A DNA stretch of 64,000 bases from JACKBC01 sp041391125 (GTDB lineage: Bacteria > Chloroflexota > Anaerolineae > Caldilineales > Caldilineaceae). The translations under genes and the position numbers were made by a program. Each line of letters opens with the position of its first letter. The stretch's first letter is position 1. The notes under the pieces are model-generated. The model worked only from the letters and a program-made list of their open reading frames with translations. It did no database searches and had not been told where the DNA came from. This document shows, one piece after another, positions 42,959 to 51,555 of this stretch. Location of the stretch: positions 220,553-284,552 of the forward strand of contig JAWKON010000002.1 in assembly GCA_041391125.1 (NCBI GenBank). Reading direction: 5' to 3'.

Positions 42959-43941
42959 TGAACGCTATTACCATTGACGCCTCACAACCGGACCGCCCAC
43001 TGCGCTGGCAGGAGACCGCCGATCCAACCTGCGGAGCCGACGAAGTGCTGGTGCAAGTTCACGCCACGGCGTTGAACCGCGCCGATCTGGCCCAGCGCGC
43101 GGGACACTATCCGCCCCCGCCCGGCGCGTCGGCAATTCTGGGGCTGGAAATGGCCGGGACTATTGTCGCAATAGGGCCGCATGTGCAAGGATGGCGCGCG
43201 GGCGACCGCGTCTGTGCGCTGCTGCCTGGCGGCGGTTATGCCGAATTGGCCGCCGTGCCGGCTTCCATGCTCATGCCCATCCCGGCCGCGTGGGATTTCG
43301 TGACCGCGGCCGGATTGCCCGAGGTCTATTTGACGGCCTTCGTCAATCTCTACATGGAGGCCGCGCTGCAACCGGGCGAAACGGTGCTGGTACACGGCGG
43401 GGCCAGCGGCGTGGGCACGGCGGCCATTCAGCTTCTCAAAGCCAGCGGCAACCCGGTCATCGTCACCGCGGGCAGTGTGGAAAAGTGTGACGCCTGCCGC
43501 GATTTGGGCGCAGACTTGGCCATCAACTATCGGGCGGCCGATTTTGTGGAAGAGGTGCGCGCCTTTACCAATGGCCAGGGCATCGACGTGATTCTGGACA
43601 TGGTGGGGGCGGACTATCTGGCGCGCAACCTGGATTTGCTCAAGCTCAAGGGGCGGCTGGTGCACATTGCCACGCTGAGCGGGGCGCGGGCGGAGGTAAA
43701 CCTGGGGCTGCTCATGGGCAAGCGCCTGCGCATGATTGGTTCGGTGTTGCGCAGCCGGGCGCTGGCGGAGAAGGTGACCATCAAAGAGAATTTTATGGCG
43801 CGTTTTTGGCCGCAGGTGGAACAGGGCGTGCTTAAGCCGATCATCGACAGCGTCTATCCCATTGCGCAAGCCAACGAGGCCCAGGCGCGCATGGCGCAGA
43901 ATGAGAATATCGGGAAGATCGTGCTGCAAGTGCGGCCGTAA
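42958..43941 (+). CDS. NAD(P)H:quinone oxidoreductase, PIG3/zeta-crystallin type (MDR family)
   Basis: Zinc-independent medium-chain reductase, 327 residues, intact. The ATG at 42958 overlaps the upstream stop (TAATG). VLVQVHATALNRADLAQRAG, HYPPPPGASAILGLEMAGTI (PIG3 hallmark), GDRVCALLPGGGYAELAAVP, GETVLVHGGASGVGTAAIQL (NADPH motif), GADLAINYRAADFVEEV, DVILDMVGADYLARNLDLLK and GSVLRSRALAEK, KPIIDSVYPIAQANEAQARM. It would reduce quinones with NADPH. Coupling with the dienelactone hydrolase gene suggests a shared aromatic or quinone context, but this is inference. Confidence 0.93.
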   Translation: MNAITIDASQPDRPLRWQETADPTCGADEVLVQVHATALNRADLAQRAGHYPPPPGASAILGLEMAGTIVAIGPHVQGWRAGDRVCALLPGGGYAELAAVPASMLMPIPAAWDFVTAAGLPEVYLTAFVNLYMEAALQPGETVLVHGGASGVGTAAIQLLKASGNPVIVTAGSVEKCDACRDLGADLAINYRAADFVEEVRAFTNGQGIDVILDMVGADYLARNLDLLKLKGRLVHIATLSGARAEVNLGLLMGKRLRMIGSVLRSRALAEKVTIKENFMARFWPQVEQGVLKPIIDSVYPIAQANEAQARMAQNENIGKIVLQVRP

Positions 43942-43987
43942 CCGGCGGATATCCAACGATATTCATTGCCATCAAGTGAAGAGCCAA

Positions 43988-44125
43988 TGAAGGTGCGAGA
44001 CGAGTGCCGGTCGAGTAGTGCGGGGCAGTTTCCGCACGTATCGAGACCAAACGGGTCCAACCCGCTCACTTTGGTTTCGATACGGCCTCAAACTGCCGAG
44101 GCCTACTCAACCGGCGTTCGCTCCC
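43988..44125. repeat. GCCGGTCGAGTAG element, copy 2
   Basis: Same order of words as at 39198: GTGCCGGTCGAGTAG, CGTATCGAGACCAAACGGGT, TTTGGTTTCGATACGGC, CCTACTCAACCGGCGTTCGC. Confidence 0.85.
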
Positions 44126-44193
44126 AGGTTTGCTAGCCCAAAACCGCTAAACCTGATGCCCGTAGGTAGAGATACGACGCCACTTTTTCATAC

Positions 44194-45067
44194 CTATCCC
44201 CTGGCTTCACACCACCCTTCATAAAATTCCGCCATCGATTGAAAACGTTCCGTCGGTTCTTCGCGGTAGGCGCGCGCCATCACCGCATAAAGATCGTCAT
44301 CGCCGCGAAACGGTTGACGCGCCAGCGTCCCATCTCCTAAAAATAGCGCCGAGGTGCGCCCCATTGTAAACACATTCGTCCGCTGATCAATCTGCGAGCC
44401 CAACTCAAATTCCTCGGGCGCCATAAAGCGCGATGAGCCAAACATACGCCCCATTATATTGACAAACGGCCCCTGGTGATAGTTGTCCAGATCAACCACT
44501 CAATTGCCGCTGCGCAAAATCATAGATCAGGCTGCCGTCGTAGAAATCGACCGCAATCCAGCCTTTTTCTGCCAATTTATGATGTAAATTGAAAAGCTGA
44601 TCCAGCACTGGCAAAATCTCCTCTGCGGGCAAGCGGCGAAAGCGCTGATAGGCCGACTGCGGGTTGGTGCGCTGTTGCGGGCTGGCGTGCAAAAGTTCTC
44701 CTTTGGCCCAATCGTATACGAGCAGCGGTCCCTGAGGTGATTCAATCACATTTTGGAGGTGCGGCAGCAGCGGATGGCGCAAGCTTTGTGCAAGTTGTAT
44801 AGCGTTGCGCAAAAGCGCGATCCGCTCCGCATGAGGGAGAACAGGCTGCGGATCGTCGACAACCCCGGCGGTTTTGACGAAATAGCGCCATGAACCCACC
44901 TGCACGCCATACGAAATGTTGCCCGAGTCTTGCGTGCGCGCGTCAAAAATGGCGAAAACATCCCCCACAGACTCGAGAAAGTTGATATGGGGCTGTTCAA
45001 TAAACGTGGAAGTCAGCAGCATGTTGGGCATAATGGTTAAATCCGCATCTGGCGTATGCAGGCTCAA
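44194..45067 (-). CDS. Protein-kinase-like protein (frameshifted)
   Basis: About 290 residues with a eukaryotic-type kinase fold in divergent form. The first frame has NISYGVQVGSWRYFVKTAGV (strand with the VAIK-type Lys), IALLRNAIQLAQSLRHPLLP (alpha C to HP motif), GPLLVYDWAKGELLH (hinge) and LNLHHKLAEKGWIAVDFYDG, where the catalytic loop reads AVDFYDGSL. After an indel at 44495 the second frame reads VVDLDNYHQGPF (DLD in place of DFG), SSRFMAPEEFELGSQIDQRT (APE motif) and RFQSMAEFYEGWCEA. The glycine loop and HRD are degenerate, so it may be a low-activity kinase or pseudokinase. The true start may be ATG 45031. Confidence 0.7.
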
Positions 45068-45459
45068 TCAGCAACACAGATAATGCATAGTCCATTCTGT
45101 TTACTATATGTGAGATAAACGTCAATATGTGACAAATCGTTTTTGACCTAATCAAAGATGTGCAACCCCACTTTGTTGCTGTGCAAATCGCCCACAGTCC
45201 CCTCGATTTTCTCGCGAAATCACCATTATCATTACAAAACACCTTCTCTTGATAGTGGGTTTTATGTGCTTTTTGCACAAACAAGCGGTGCTTACATTCT
45301 CCCATTTGCCTAGAGAAATTTGCCTCCGAATCGGTTAACATATGGCAATGCGCTGTTGATCACAAGCTGATCGCGCTCAGTACACGGCGCATGAGCTGTA
45401 CCATTTCCACTCTCAAATTTCCACAAACTCACAAATAACTTTAAAGGAGAAGAAAATAT
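45068..45459. other. Upstream region of the urea transport operon, no gene seen
   Basis: 392 bp between divergent genes. Only moderate AT-rich stretches and a good ribosome binding site (AAAGGAGAAG) before urtA are visible. I see no convincing sigma-54 or NtcA/GlnR-type motif. Confidence 0.5.
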
Positions 45460-46797
45460 ATGGCTGAAAAGTTGAAGATGGCCCGCGGTTGGCTGGGACG
45501 TTTGGGACGCCACTCCAGCTACGGCTTGGTTGCTGTGCTGCTGATCATGTCGCTGCTGGCCGGTTGCTCGGGCCCGGCGCCGGCGGCGCCAGCCGAAGAG
45601 GCAGCCGCAGAGCCAGCAGCCGCGGAAGCGGAAGCGCCCGCTGCCGAAGCGCCAGCCGGCGACACCATCAAGGTGGGCGTGCTGCATTCGCTCAGCGGCA
45701 CCATGTCGATTAGCGAGGTTTCGGTGAAAGACGCCACGCTGTTGGCCATTGACGAAATCAATGCGGCGGGCGGCGTCATGGGCAAGATGCTGGAGCCGGT
45801 GATTGAGGATGGCGCCAGCGACTGGCCGACCTTTGCCGAAAAAGCGCGCAAGCTGATTCAGCAGGACGAAGTAGCCGTGGTCTTTGGCTGTTGGACCAGC
45901 GCCAGCCGCAAAGCTGTGCTGCCGGTCTTTGAAGAGCTGAATGGCCTGCTCTTCTACCCCGTGCAGTACGAGGGATTGGAAACGTCGCCCAATATCTTCT
46001 ACACGGGCGCCGAGCCGACCCAGCAGATTATTCCCGGCGTCGATTTCCTGGTGAATGAATTGGGCGCCAAGAGTATTTATCTGCTCGGTTCCGATTATGT
46101 GTTTCCGCGCACGGCCAACCTGATTATCAAGGCGCAGCTTGAGCATTTGGGTGTGACGCTGGCCGGTGAAGAATATGTGCCGCTGGGTGGCACTGAGTTC
46201 AGCACGATTATTTCCAAAATTCAGGAAGCGCAGCCGGACGCCATCTTCAATACGCTCAACGGCGACAGCAACGTGGCCTTTTTCAAGCAGTTCAAGGATG
46301 CTGGTTTTACTGCCGAGACGCTCCCCGTCATTTCTGTGAGCGTGGCGGAAGAAGAGGTGCGCGGTATCGGCGCCGAAAACATTGCCGGTCATTACGTCTC
46401 ATGGAACTACTATCAGACCACCGATACGCCTGAGAACGAAGCGTTTGTGGCGGCCTATAAAGCGGCCTATGGTGACGACCGCGTCACGGCGGATCCGATT
46501 GAAGCGGGCTACTTTGGCGTTTATGTATGGAAGGCGCTGGTGGAAGCGGCCGGCAGTTTTGATGTAGACGCCGTGCGGGCAGCGGCCAAGGAGAATGACA
46601 TCGAGATTGCGGCGCCGGGCGGCCCCATTAAGGTGGATGGCGAAACGCAGCATATGTACAAAACCGTGCGCATTGGCCAGATCACCGATGATGGCTTGAT
46701 CACTGAAGTGTGGGCCAGCGATGGGCCGGTGAAGCCCAATCCGTGGCTCACGGGCATCGATTGGGCTGAGGGTCTAGCCGAAGGCGCCAGCCAGTAA
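45460..46797 (+). CDS. urtA: Urea ABC transporter, substrate-binding lipoprotein
   Basis: Captures urea outside the membrane for UrtBCDE. Intact, 445 residues. A signal peptide ends in the lipobox MSLLAGC (Cys about residue 36), followed by an Ala/Glu/Pro spacer of about 30 residues. The mature part has IKVGVLHSLSGTMSISEVSV, LAIDEINAAGGVMGKMLEPV, VAVVFGCWTSASRKAVLPVF, LFYPVQYEGLETSPNIFYTG and VFPRTANLIIKAQLEHLGVT, the UrtA/AmiC pattern distinct from amino-acid-binding LivJ. It is first in the urt operon. Confidence 0.96.
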   Translation: MAEKLKMARGWLGRLGRHSSYGLVAVLLIMSLLAGCSGPAPAAPAEEAAAEPAAAEAEAPAAEAPAGDTIKVGVLHSLSGTMSISEVSVKDATLLAIDEINAAGGVMGKMLEPVIEDGASDWPTFAEKARKLIQQDEVAVVFGCWTSASRKAVLPVFEELNGLLFYPVQYEGLETSPNIFYTGAEPTQQIIPGVDFLVNELGAKSIYLLGSDYVFPRTANLIIKAQLEHLGVTLAGEEYVPLGGTEFSTIISKIQEAQPDAIFNTLNGDSNVAFFKQFKDAGFTAETLPVISVSVAEEEVRGIGAENIAGHYVSWNYYQTTDTPENEAFVAAYKAAYGDDRVTADPIEAGYFGVYVWKALVEAAGSFDVDAVRAAAKENDIEIAAPGGPIKVDGETQHMYKTVRIGQITDDGLITEVWASDGPVKPNPWLTGIDWAEGLAEGASQ

Positions 46798-46819
46798 ACG
46801 GGCAGCATTGCCCAAAAAG

Positions 46820-47046
46820 AGATAGGTGCATCCGAATTGATTGTAGTTCCGGGCAACACCCTTGCGGGTGAGAACACAAACAGTCCGAAGGCACCTGTCT
46901 CCTATTGTAGCAGAAGTTGATTCGTCTGAAAACTCGTCTATTTGTCCGTTCAATGGTGACAAGATGAAGGGATGACAAGATGAGGGGATGACAAGATGAA
47001 CAGATTCATCCCTTCATCATCTCATCTTGTCATTCTTTCATCTTCT
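46820..47046. repeat. Hairpin plus GATGACAAGATGA repeat block, copy 1
   Basis: GAGATAGGTGC (about 46820) pairs with GCACCTGTCTCC (about 46900). Immediately after, copies of GGGATGACAAGATGA face TCATCTTGTCATT. The GATGACAAGATGA family recurs at 53110-53185 and 61253-61341. The block separates urtA from urtB. Confidence 0.8.
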
Positions 47047-47078
47047 TCTCCACCAAACGAGATTCTCTCCAAAAACCA

Positions 47079-47975
47079 ATGAACGCAATTATTCTACAAA
47101 CCTTTAACGGGCTCAGCTTGGGCTCAATCCTGTTGATGGTCTCATTGGGATTAGCCTTTGCCTTTGGCCTGATGGGCGTCATTAATATGGCGCACGGCGA
47201 ATTTATTATGGTTGGCGCGTATACGGCCTACGTTTTTCAGGAAACTTTTGCCCAGTCATTGGGCGGGGTGGAGGCCGGCGTCTGGTTTCTGTTGGCCATT
47301 CCGGCGGCATTTGTGGTGGCGGCGCTGTTGGGGGCGCTGATGGAAGTGACGCTGATTCGCTTTTTATATGGACGCCCGCTGGATACGCTGCTGGCCACTT
47401 GGGGCGTGGGGCTGGTGCTGCAACAGGCGGCGCGCAGCATCTTTGGCGCACCCAATGTGAACGTGAGCAGCCCGATCTGGCTGCAGGGCGGCTTTGATTT
47501 TGGCGCCGTGTTGCTGCTGCCCTATAAGCGCATCTTTATTATTGTGCTGGTGACCGTGATTATTGGCGCGGTCTATTTTTATCTTTATCGCAGCGCCAAC
47601 GGGCGTCGCTTGCGGGCCGTTATGCAGAACCGCGAAATGGCCTCGTGCCTGGGCGTGCGCTCGCGCTGGGTGGATGCGTCGACCTTTGCGCTGGGGACCG
47701 GGTTGGCGGGCGTGGCCGGCGTGGCGCTCACGCAGCTTGGCTCCATTGGGCCGTCGCTGGGGACATTTTATATTGTGGACGCCTTTATGGTGGTGGTGCT
47801 GGGCGGCGTGGGCCGCTTGCCCGGCACCATCCTGGCGGCGCTGTTGATTGGCATTTCCAACACGCTGCTGGAATTGGGGACGTCCGCCACAGTGGGCAAA
47901 GTGCTGGTGCTGCTGGCGATTATCGCTTTCTTGCAGTGGAAACCATCCGGGCTGGCCGCGCTGCAGACACGTTAA
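47079..47975 (+). CDS. urtB: Urea ABC transporter permease UrtB
   Basis: Intact 298-residue inner-membrane permease of the branched-chain-amide (LivH/UrtB) type with about eight hydrophobic segments. ILLMVSLGLAFAFGLMGVIN then MAHGEFIMVGAYTAYVFQE is the typical start. IRFLYGRPLDTLLATWGVGL VLQQ, RRLRAVMQNREMASCLGVRS and DAFMVVVLGGVGRLPGTILA (permease-ATPase contact loop) follow. It is separated from urtA by a repeat block of about 280 bp. Confidence 0.95.
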   Translation: MNAIILQTFNGLSLGSILLMVSLGLAFAFGLMGVINMAHGEFIMVGAYTAYVFQETFAQSLGGVEAGVWFLLAIPAAFVVAALLGALMEVTLIRFLYGRPLDTLLATWGVGLVLQQAARSIFGAPNVNVSSPIWLQGGFDFGAVLLLPYKRIFIIVLVTVIIGAVYFYLYRSANGRRLRAVMQNREMASCLGVRSRWVDASTFALGTGLAGVAGVALTQLGSIGPSLGTFYIVDAFMVVVLGGVGRLPGTILAALLIGISNTLLELGTSATVGKVLVLLAIIAFLQWKPSGLAALQTR

Positions 47976-48017
47976 TACTATAGTGAAATCGGACTGAAAA
48001 CTGTACTTTTATCAGAA

Positions 48018-48131
48018 CGGCTAGGAACGCCGGTTGAGTAGGCTGCTGTAGTTCGCAGCCGTATCGAAACCAAATGAGCGGTCGACCCGCTTTGGTTTCG
48101 ATACGGCCCAAACTATGGGCCTACTCAACCG
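48018..48131. repeat. GCCGGTCGAGTAG element, copy 3
   Basis: CGGTTGAGTAGGCTGCTGTA, CGTATCGAAACC, CGACCCGCTTTGGTTTCGAT, GGCCTACTCAACCGC: inverted relative to copies 1 and 2, between urtB and urtC. Confidence 0.8.
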
Positions 48132-48218
48132 CCGCTACCGTGAATAGCCAAAAGACACAAAAATATCCGCGTACAATTTCTTGTTTTCGCCCGAGGCGTA
48201 CAATGAAAACGGTGTACC

Positions 48219-49528
48219 ATGAAGAACCAAAATAGTAAAATCCTGGCGCTGCTCGTGCGCTGGGGGCCGTTTCTGGTGGTGACGGTGCTGCTCTTGCTGG
48301 CGCCCCAATTTATATCGCCCTTTCGGCTCTCCCAATTGGGTAAATTTCTGACCTTTGCCATTATTGCCGTGGGGCTGGATCTCATTTGGGGCTACGGTGG
48401 CATGATGAGTCTGGGGCAAGGGCTCTTTTTCAGCCTGGGCGCGTATGGTTTTGCCATGTATCTCAAGCTGTTGGCCTCGGGCGACAAGATTCCCGATTTT
48501 ATGTTTTGGAGCGGATTGACCGAACTGCCCTGGTTTTGGGCGCCCTTTGGCAATCCGATTTTTGCCGTCATGGCGGCGCTGATTATTCCCAGCCTGATTG
48601 CGGCCATTGTGGGCTACTTTATTTTCGCAGCCGGGTGCAGGGCGTCTATTTTTCCATTATCACGCAGGCGCTCACCCTGTTGACCAGCATCTGGTTTGTG
48701 GGACAACAGGCCTACACGGGCGGCACCAACGGCATCACCAATTTGGGCAGCGCCAAGTTTTTGGCGAATCGCTGCTCTCGACCAGCGTGCAGACGGGCTT
48801 CTATTTGGCCACCGTCGTCTGTTTGGCCGGGGTGTATGCATTGGTGCGCTGGATTACCGATGCGCGCTTTGGGCGGCTGCTGATTGCGCTGCGCGATGAT
48901 GAGGCGCGCGTGCGCTTTTGGGCTACAACCCGGTGGTGATCAAGACGCTGGTCTTTACGCTGTCGGCGGCCATTGCGGCGCTGGCGGGCATTCTGTTTGT
49001 ACCGCAGGTGGGCATTATTTCCCCGCCAACATGGCGGTTGTGCCCTCGATTGAGATGGTGATTTGGGTGGCGCTGGGCGGACGCGCCACGCTGGTGGGAG
49101 CCATCGTGGGAACGCTGGTGGTCAACTTTGGGCGCAGCTATTTTAGCGAAACGTATCCGGAAATCTGGCAATATTTTCTGGGAATCCTCTTTGTGGCGGT
49201 GGTGCTGCTCTTCCCAGCGGGCATTGTGGGCAGCTTGATGCAGGGCTTCAACTGGCTGCGCATCCGCTGGCAGGGTGAACCCATGAGCGACATGACCGAA
49301 TATGGCACCACGCCCTATCGCCCCATTGAAATGGGTCCGGCGCTTGTCAGGCCACCCGCCGCGCCTTCGTCATCCAACGCATCTGCTAAAGCATCCGCCA
49401 GCTCATCTGCCACCACTTCATCCAAGGCGGCAGCCGCCGCGAAGGAGGATCGTGATGAGTGTACAAATGTCATCCAATGGTGCGTCGGCCAAGATTTTAG
49501 ATGTGCAAAACGTCACGGTCAGCTTTGA
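48219..49528 (+). CDS. urtC: Urea ABC transporter permease UrtC (frameshifted)
   Basis: Second membrane subunit (LivM type). Frames join as FLTFAIIAVGLDLIWGYGGM then MSLGQGLFFSLGAYGFAMYL, IAAIVGYFIF, SRVQGVYFSIITQALTLLTS, GGTNGITNLGSAKFL, LIALRDDEARVRF, LGYNPVVIKTLVFTLSAAIA, PANMAVVPSIEMVIWVALGG, RATLVGAIVGTLVVNFGRSY and EIWQYFLGILFVAVVLLFPA. At least four indels. The end is a low-complexity Pro/Ala/Ser/Lys tail of about 35 residues (PPAAPSSSNASAKASASSSA and on), unusual for UrtC. The tail runs into the start of urtD, whose ATG lies at 49455. Confidence 0.9.
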
Positions 49529-50230
49529 TGGTTTCAAGGCGCTGAACAACTTGAACTTTCGCATGGACGAGGGCGAGCTGCGCTTGTGATTGGCCCCAAC
49601 GAGCGCGGCAAAACCACGCTGCTCGACGTGATCACCGGCAAGACGCAGCCGCAGGCCGGCAAGGTGACCTTCAACGGCGGCGTCAACGTGCTGCGCACGG
49701 CGGAGCATCGGCTGGCGCAGAAAGGTATTGGGCGCAAGTTTCAAACGCCCACCGTCTTTGGCAGCTTGACCGTCTATGAAAATCTGGAGGCCGCCGTCGG
49801 CTTCAACGATGGGACCCGAAAGCTTTTTGGCCCCATATCGGCTGCGGATGAAGAGCGCATTGCCTCCACCATTGAGCTGATTGGCCTGACCGAGCGGGCT
49901 TTTACGCGCGCCGGCACGCTGGCCCACGGCGAAAAACAGTGGCTAGAAATTGGCATGTTGCTGGTGCAGGAACCCAAGCTGCTGTTGCTCGATGAACCGG
50001 TGGCCGGCATGACCCGCGCCGAGCGCAACCGCACGGGCGAGCTGCTGCAATCCATTGCCCAGCGCTGTTCCATTTTGGTGGTCGAGCACGACATGGAATT
50101 TGTGCGCAGCTACGCCAATCGGGTGTCCGTGCTGCACATGGGCGCATTGCTCACCGAGGGTCCAGTGGCGCAGGTGCAGAGCGACCCCGAAGTGATTGAA
50201 GTTTATATTGGGCGCAGCAAAGAAGAGTGA
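49455..50230 (+). CDS. urtD: Urea ABC transporter ATP-binding protein UrtD (frameshifted)
   Basis: About 258 residues. ATG 49455 after AAGGAGG begins MSVQMSSNGASAKILDVQNV, TVSFDGFKALNNLNF. An indel near 49588 leads into VIGPNERGKTTLLDVITGKT; the Walker A should be GPNGAGKTT and the ER can be explained by one inserted A and one lost G. Then GIGRKFQTPTVFGSLTVYEN, signature LAHGEKQWLEIGMLL (variant HGEKQ typical for UrtD), Walker B LLLLDEPVAGMT and VVEHDMEFVRSYANRVSVLH. Ends EVYIGRSKEE. Confidence 0.94.
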
Positions 50231-50341
50231 GGGCGCGCCGCTGCGCCTGCAACGCACGGCTGACTCGGCGATGGCAAGGGCGGAATTCTTTGCAGCCGTG
50301 CATCGCAGTCTTCGCTTTTTCACACACAAGTAGAAATAGCC

Positions 50342-51043
50342 ATGTTATCCATTCAGCAAGCGTCGGTGAATTACGGCGAGAGCAAAATTCTACGCAACAT
50401 CAATATGGAAGTGCCGGACGGGCAGGTGGTCTGCCTGATGGGGCGCAACGGTGTGGGCAAGACCACGCTGATCAAGAGCATTATGGGGCTGCTCAATTTG
50501 CGCCACGGCGACATCTATTTTGACGGCGCCAACATTACCAAGTGGCGCACCAGCCACCGCGCCCGCGCCGGATTTGGCTATGTGCCGCAGGGCCGCGGCA
50601 TCTTCCCCTATTTGACGGTCTACGAAAATCTGCTCATGGGTTTTGAAGCGGCGCCCAGCCGCGCCGTGGATGACGAGGCGCTAGAAGAAGTGTACACAAT
50701 CTTCCCGGTGCTCAAGGAGATGCGGCGGCGGGTGGCCGGTACGCTCAGCGGTGGGCAACAGCAGCAGCTTGCTTTTGGCCGCGTGCTGGTGCGGCGCCCC
50801 AAGTTGCTGCTGCTGGACGAGCCCACCGAAGGCATTCAGCCCTCAATTATGAAGGACATCGAGCGGGTCATTTTGACGCTGCGCGACCGCGGCGATATGT
50901 CGATCCTGCTGGTGGAGCAATTCTTCGATTTTGCGCTGAGCGTGGCCAGTTATTGCTACGTCATGGAGACCGGCTCCATTGTGATGGAGGGACCGGCGGC
51001 CATTTTTGACGAAGCCAAGGCCAAAGAGTATTTGGCGGTTTAA
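50342..51043 (+). CDS. urtE: Urea ABC transporter ATP-binding protein UrtE
   Basis: Intact, 233 residues, the LivF-like second ATPase. Walker A GRNGVGKTTLIKSIMGLL (about 36-53), GFGYVPQGRGIFPYLTVYEN, signature LSGGQQQQLAFGRVL (about 134-148), Walker B KLLLLDEPTEGIQPSIMKDI, VEQFFDFALSVASYCYVMET. The ending DEAKAKEYLAV is usual for UrtE. It lies 111 bp after urtD. Confidence 0.96.
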   Translation: MLSIQQASVNYGESKILRNINMEVPDGQVVCLMGRNGVGKTTLIKSIMGLLNLRHGDIYFDGANITKWRTSHRARAGFGYVPQGRGIFPYLTVYENLLMGFEAAPSRAVDDEALEEVYTIFPVLKEMRRRVAGTLSGGQQQQLAFGRVLVRRPKLLLLDEPTEGIQPSIMKDIERVILTLRDRGDMSILLVEQFFDFALSVASYCYVMETGSIVMEGPAAIFDEAKAKEYLAV

Positions 51044-51075
51044 TAAACTCAACCCAACCCGCAAGGCAATCACCC

Positions 51076-51495
51076 ATGTCTCAAGATGAATCAGCGCTCA
51101 TCCAGTTGGCCGTCAACGGCACGCTCATGCGTGGGCTGGCACTGAACCAGAATTTGACCAATGTGGGCGCCACGTTTGTGCGCGAAGCCGAAACTGATGC
51201 CTACTATCGCCTGTGGTCAATCAACGACGTCCACCCGGCCATGCTGCGCGATTTGGCGGGCGGCAACCATATTCAACTGGAAATTTGGGCGCTTTCACCC
51301 CAAGCGTTGACCACGGTTTTACAACAAGAGCCGCCCGGTTTGTGCATCGGACGCCTGAAACTCTCTGACGGCAGCGAAGTGCTGGGCGTGCTGGGGGAGC
51401 CATTTTTGTGCCAGGGCCAGACCGAAATCACCCACTTTGGCGGCTGGCGAGCATATACACTTGCGGTTGGCATAGATGAAAAGGATGCCGCCTAA
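51076..51495 (+). CDS. Free-standing allophanate hydrolase C-terminal domain protein
   Basis: Intact, 139 residues. It matches the C-terminal, gamma-glutamylcyclotransferase-like domain of allophanate hydrolase (AtzF): LAVNGTLMRGLALNQNLTNV, GATFVREAETDAYYRLWSIN (TxxxYRLxx), GNHIQLEIWALSPQALTTVL, PPGLCIGRLKLSDGSEVLGV and TEITHFGGWRAYTLAVG, the DITHFGGWRAY signature. The amidase N-terminal domain is absent. In AtzF this domain helps convert the N-carboxyurea product. On its own, between urtE and a second ABC importer, it may handle a carboxylated urea intermediate or act as a small binding protein. Confidence 0.82.
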   Translation: MSQDESALIQLAVNGTLMRGLALNQNLTNVGATFVREAETDAYYRLWSINDVHPAMLRDLAGGNHIQLEIWALSPQALTTVLQQEPPGLCIGRLKLSDGSEVLGVLGEPFLCQGQTEITHFGGWRAYTLAVGIDEKDAA

Positions 51496-51510
51496 TTTTG
51501 CTCGAATGCT

Positions 51511-51536
51511 CGATTTTCATCTATGACAGAGCCAAG
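51511..51536. repeat. 26-bp sequence shared in inverse with 23190-23215
   Basis: CGATTTTCATCTATGACAGA plus GCCAAG is the exact reverse complement of 23190-23215. It overlaps the rejected upstream start of the next gene. Confidence 0.8.
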
Positions 51537-51555
51537 ATACAAAGGCCATTGCAAA

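Noticed and set aside
45068..45459. Nitrogen-control promoter motif upstream of urtA
   Set aside because: I looked for sigma-54 (TGGCAC-N5-TTGC) and GTA-N8-TAC patterns and found no convincing match.
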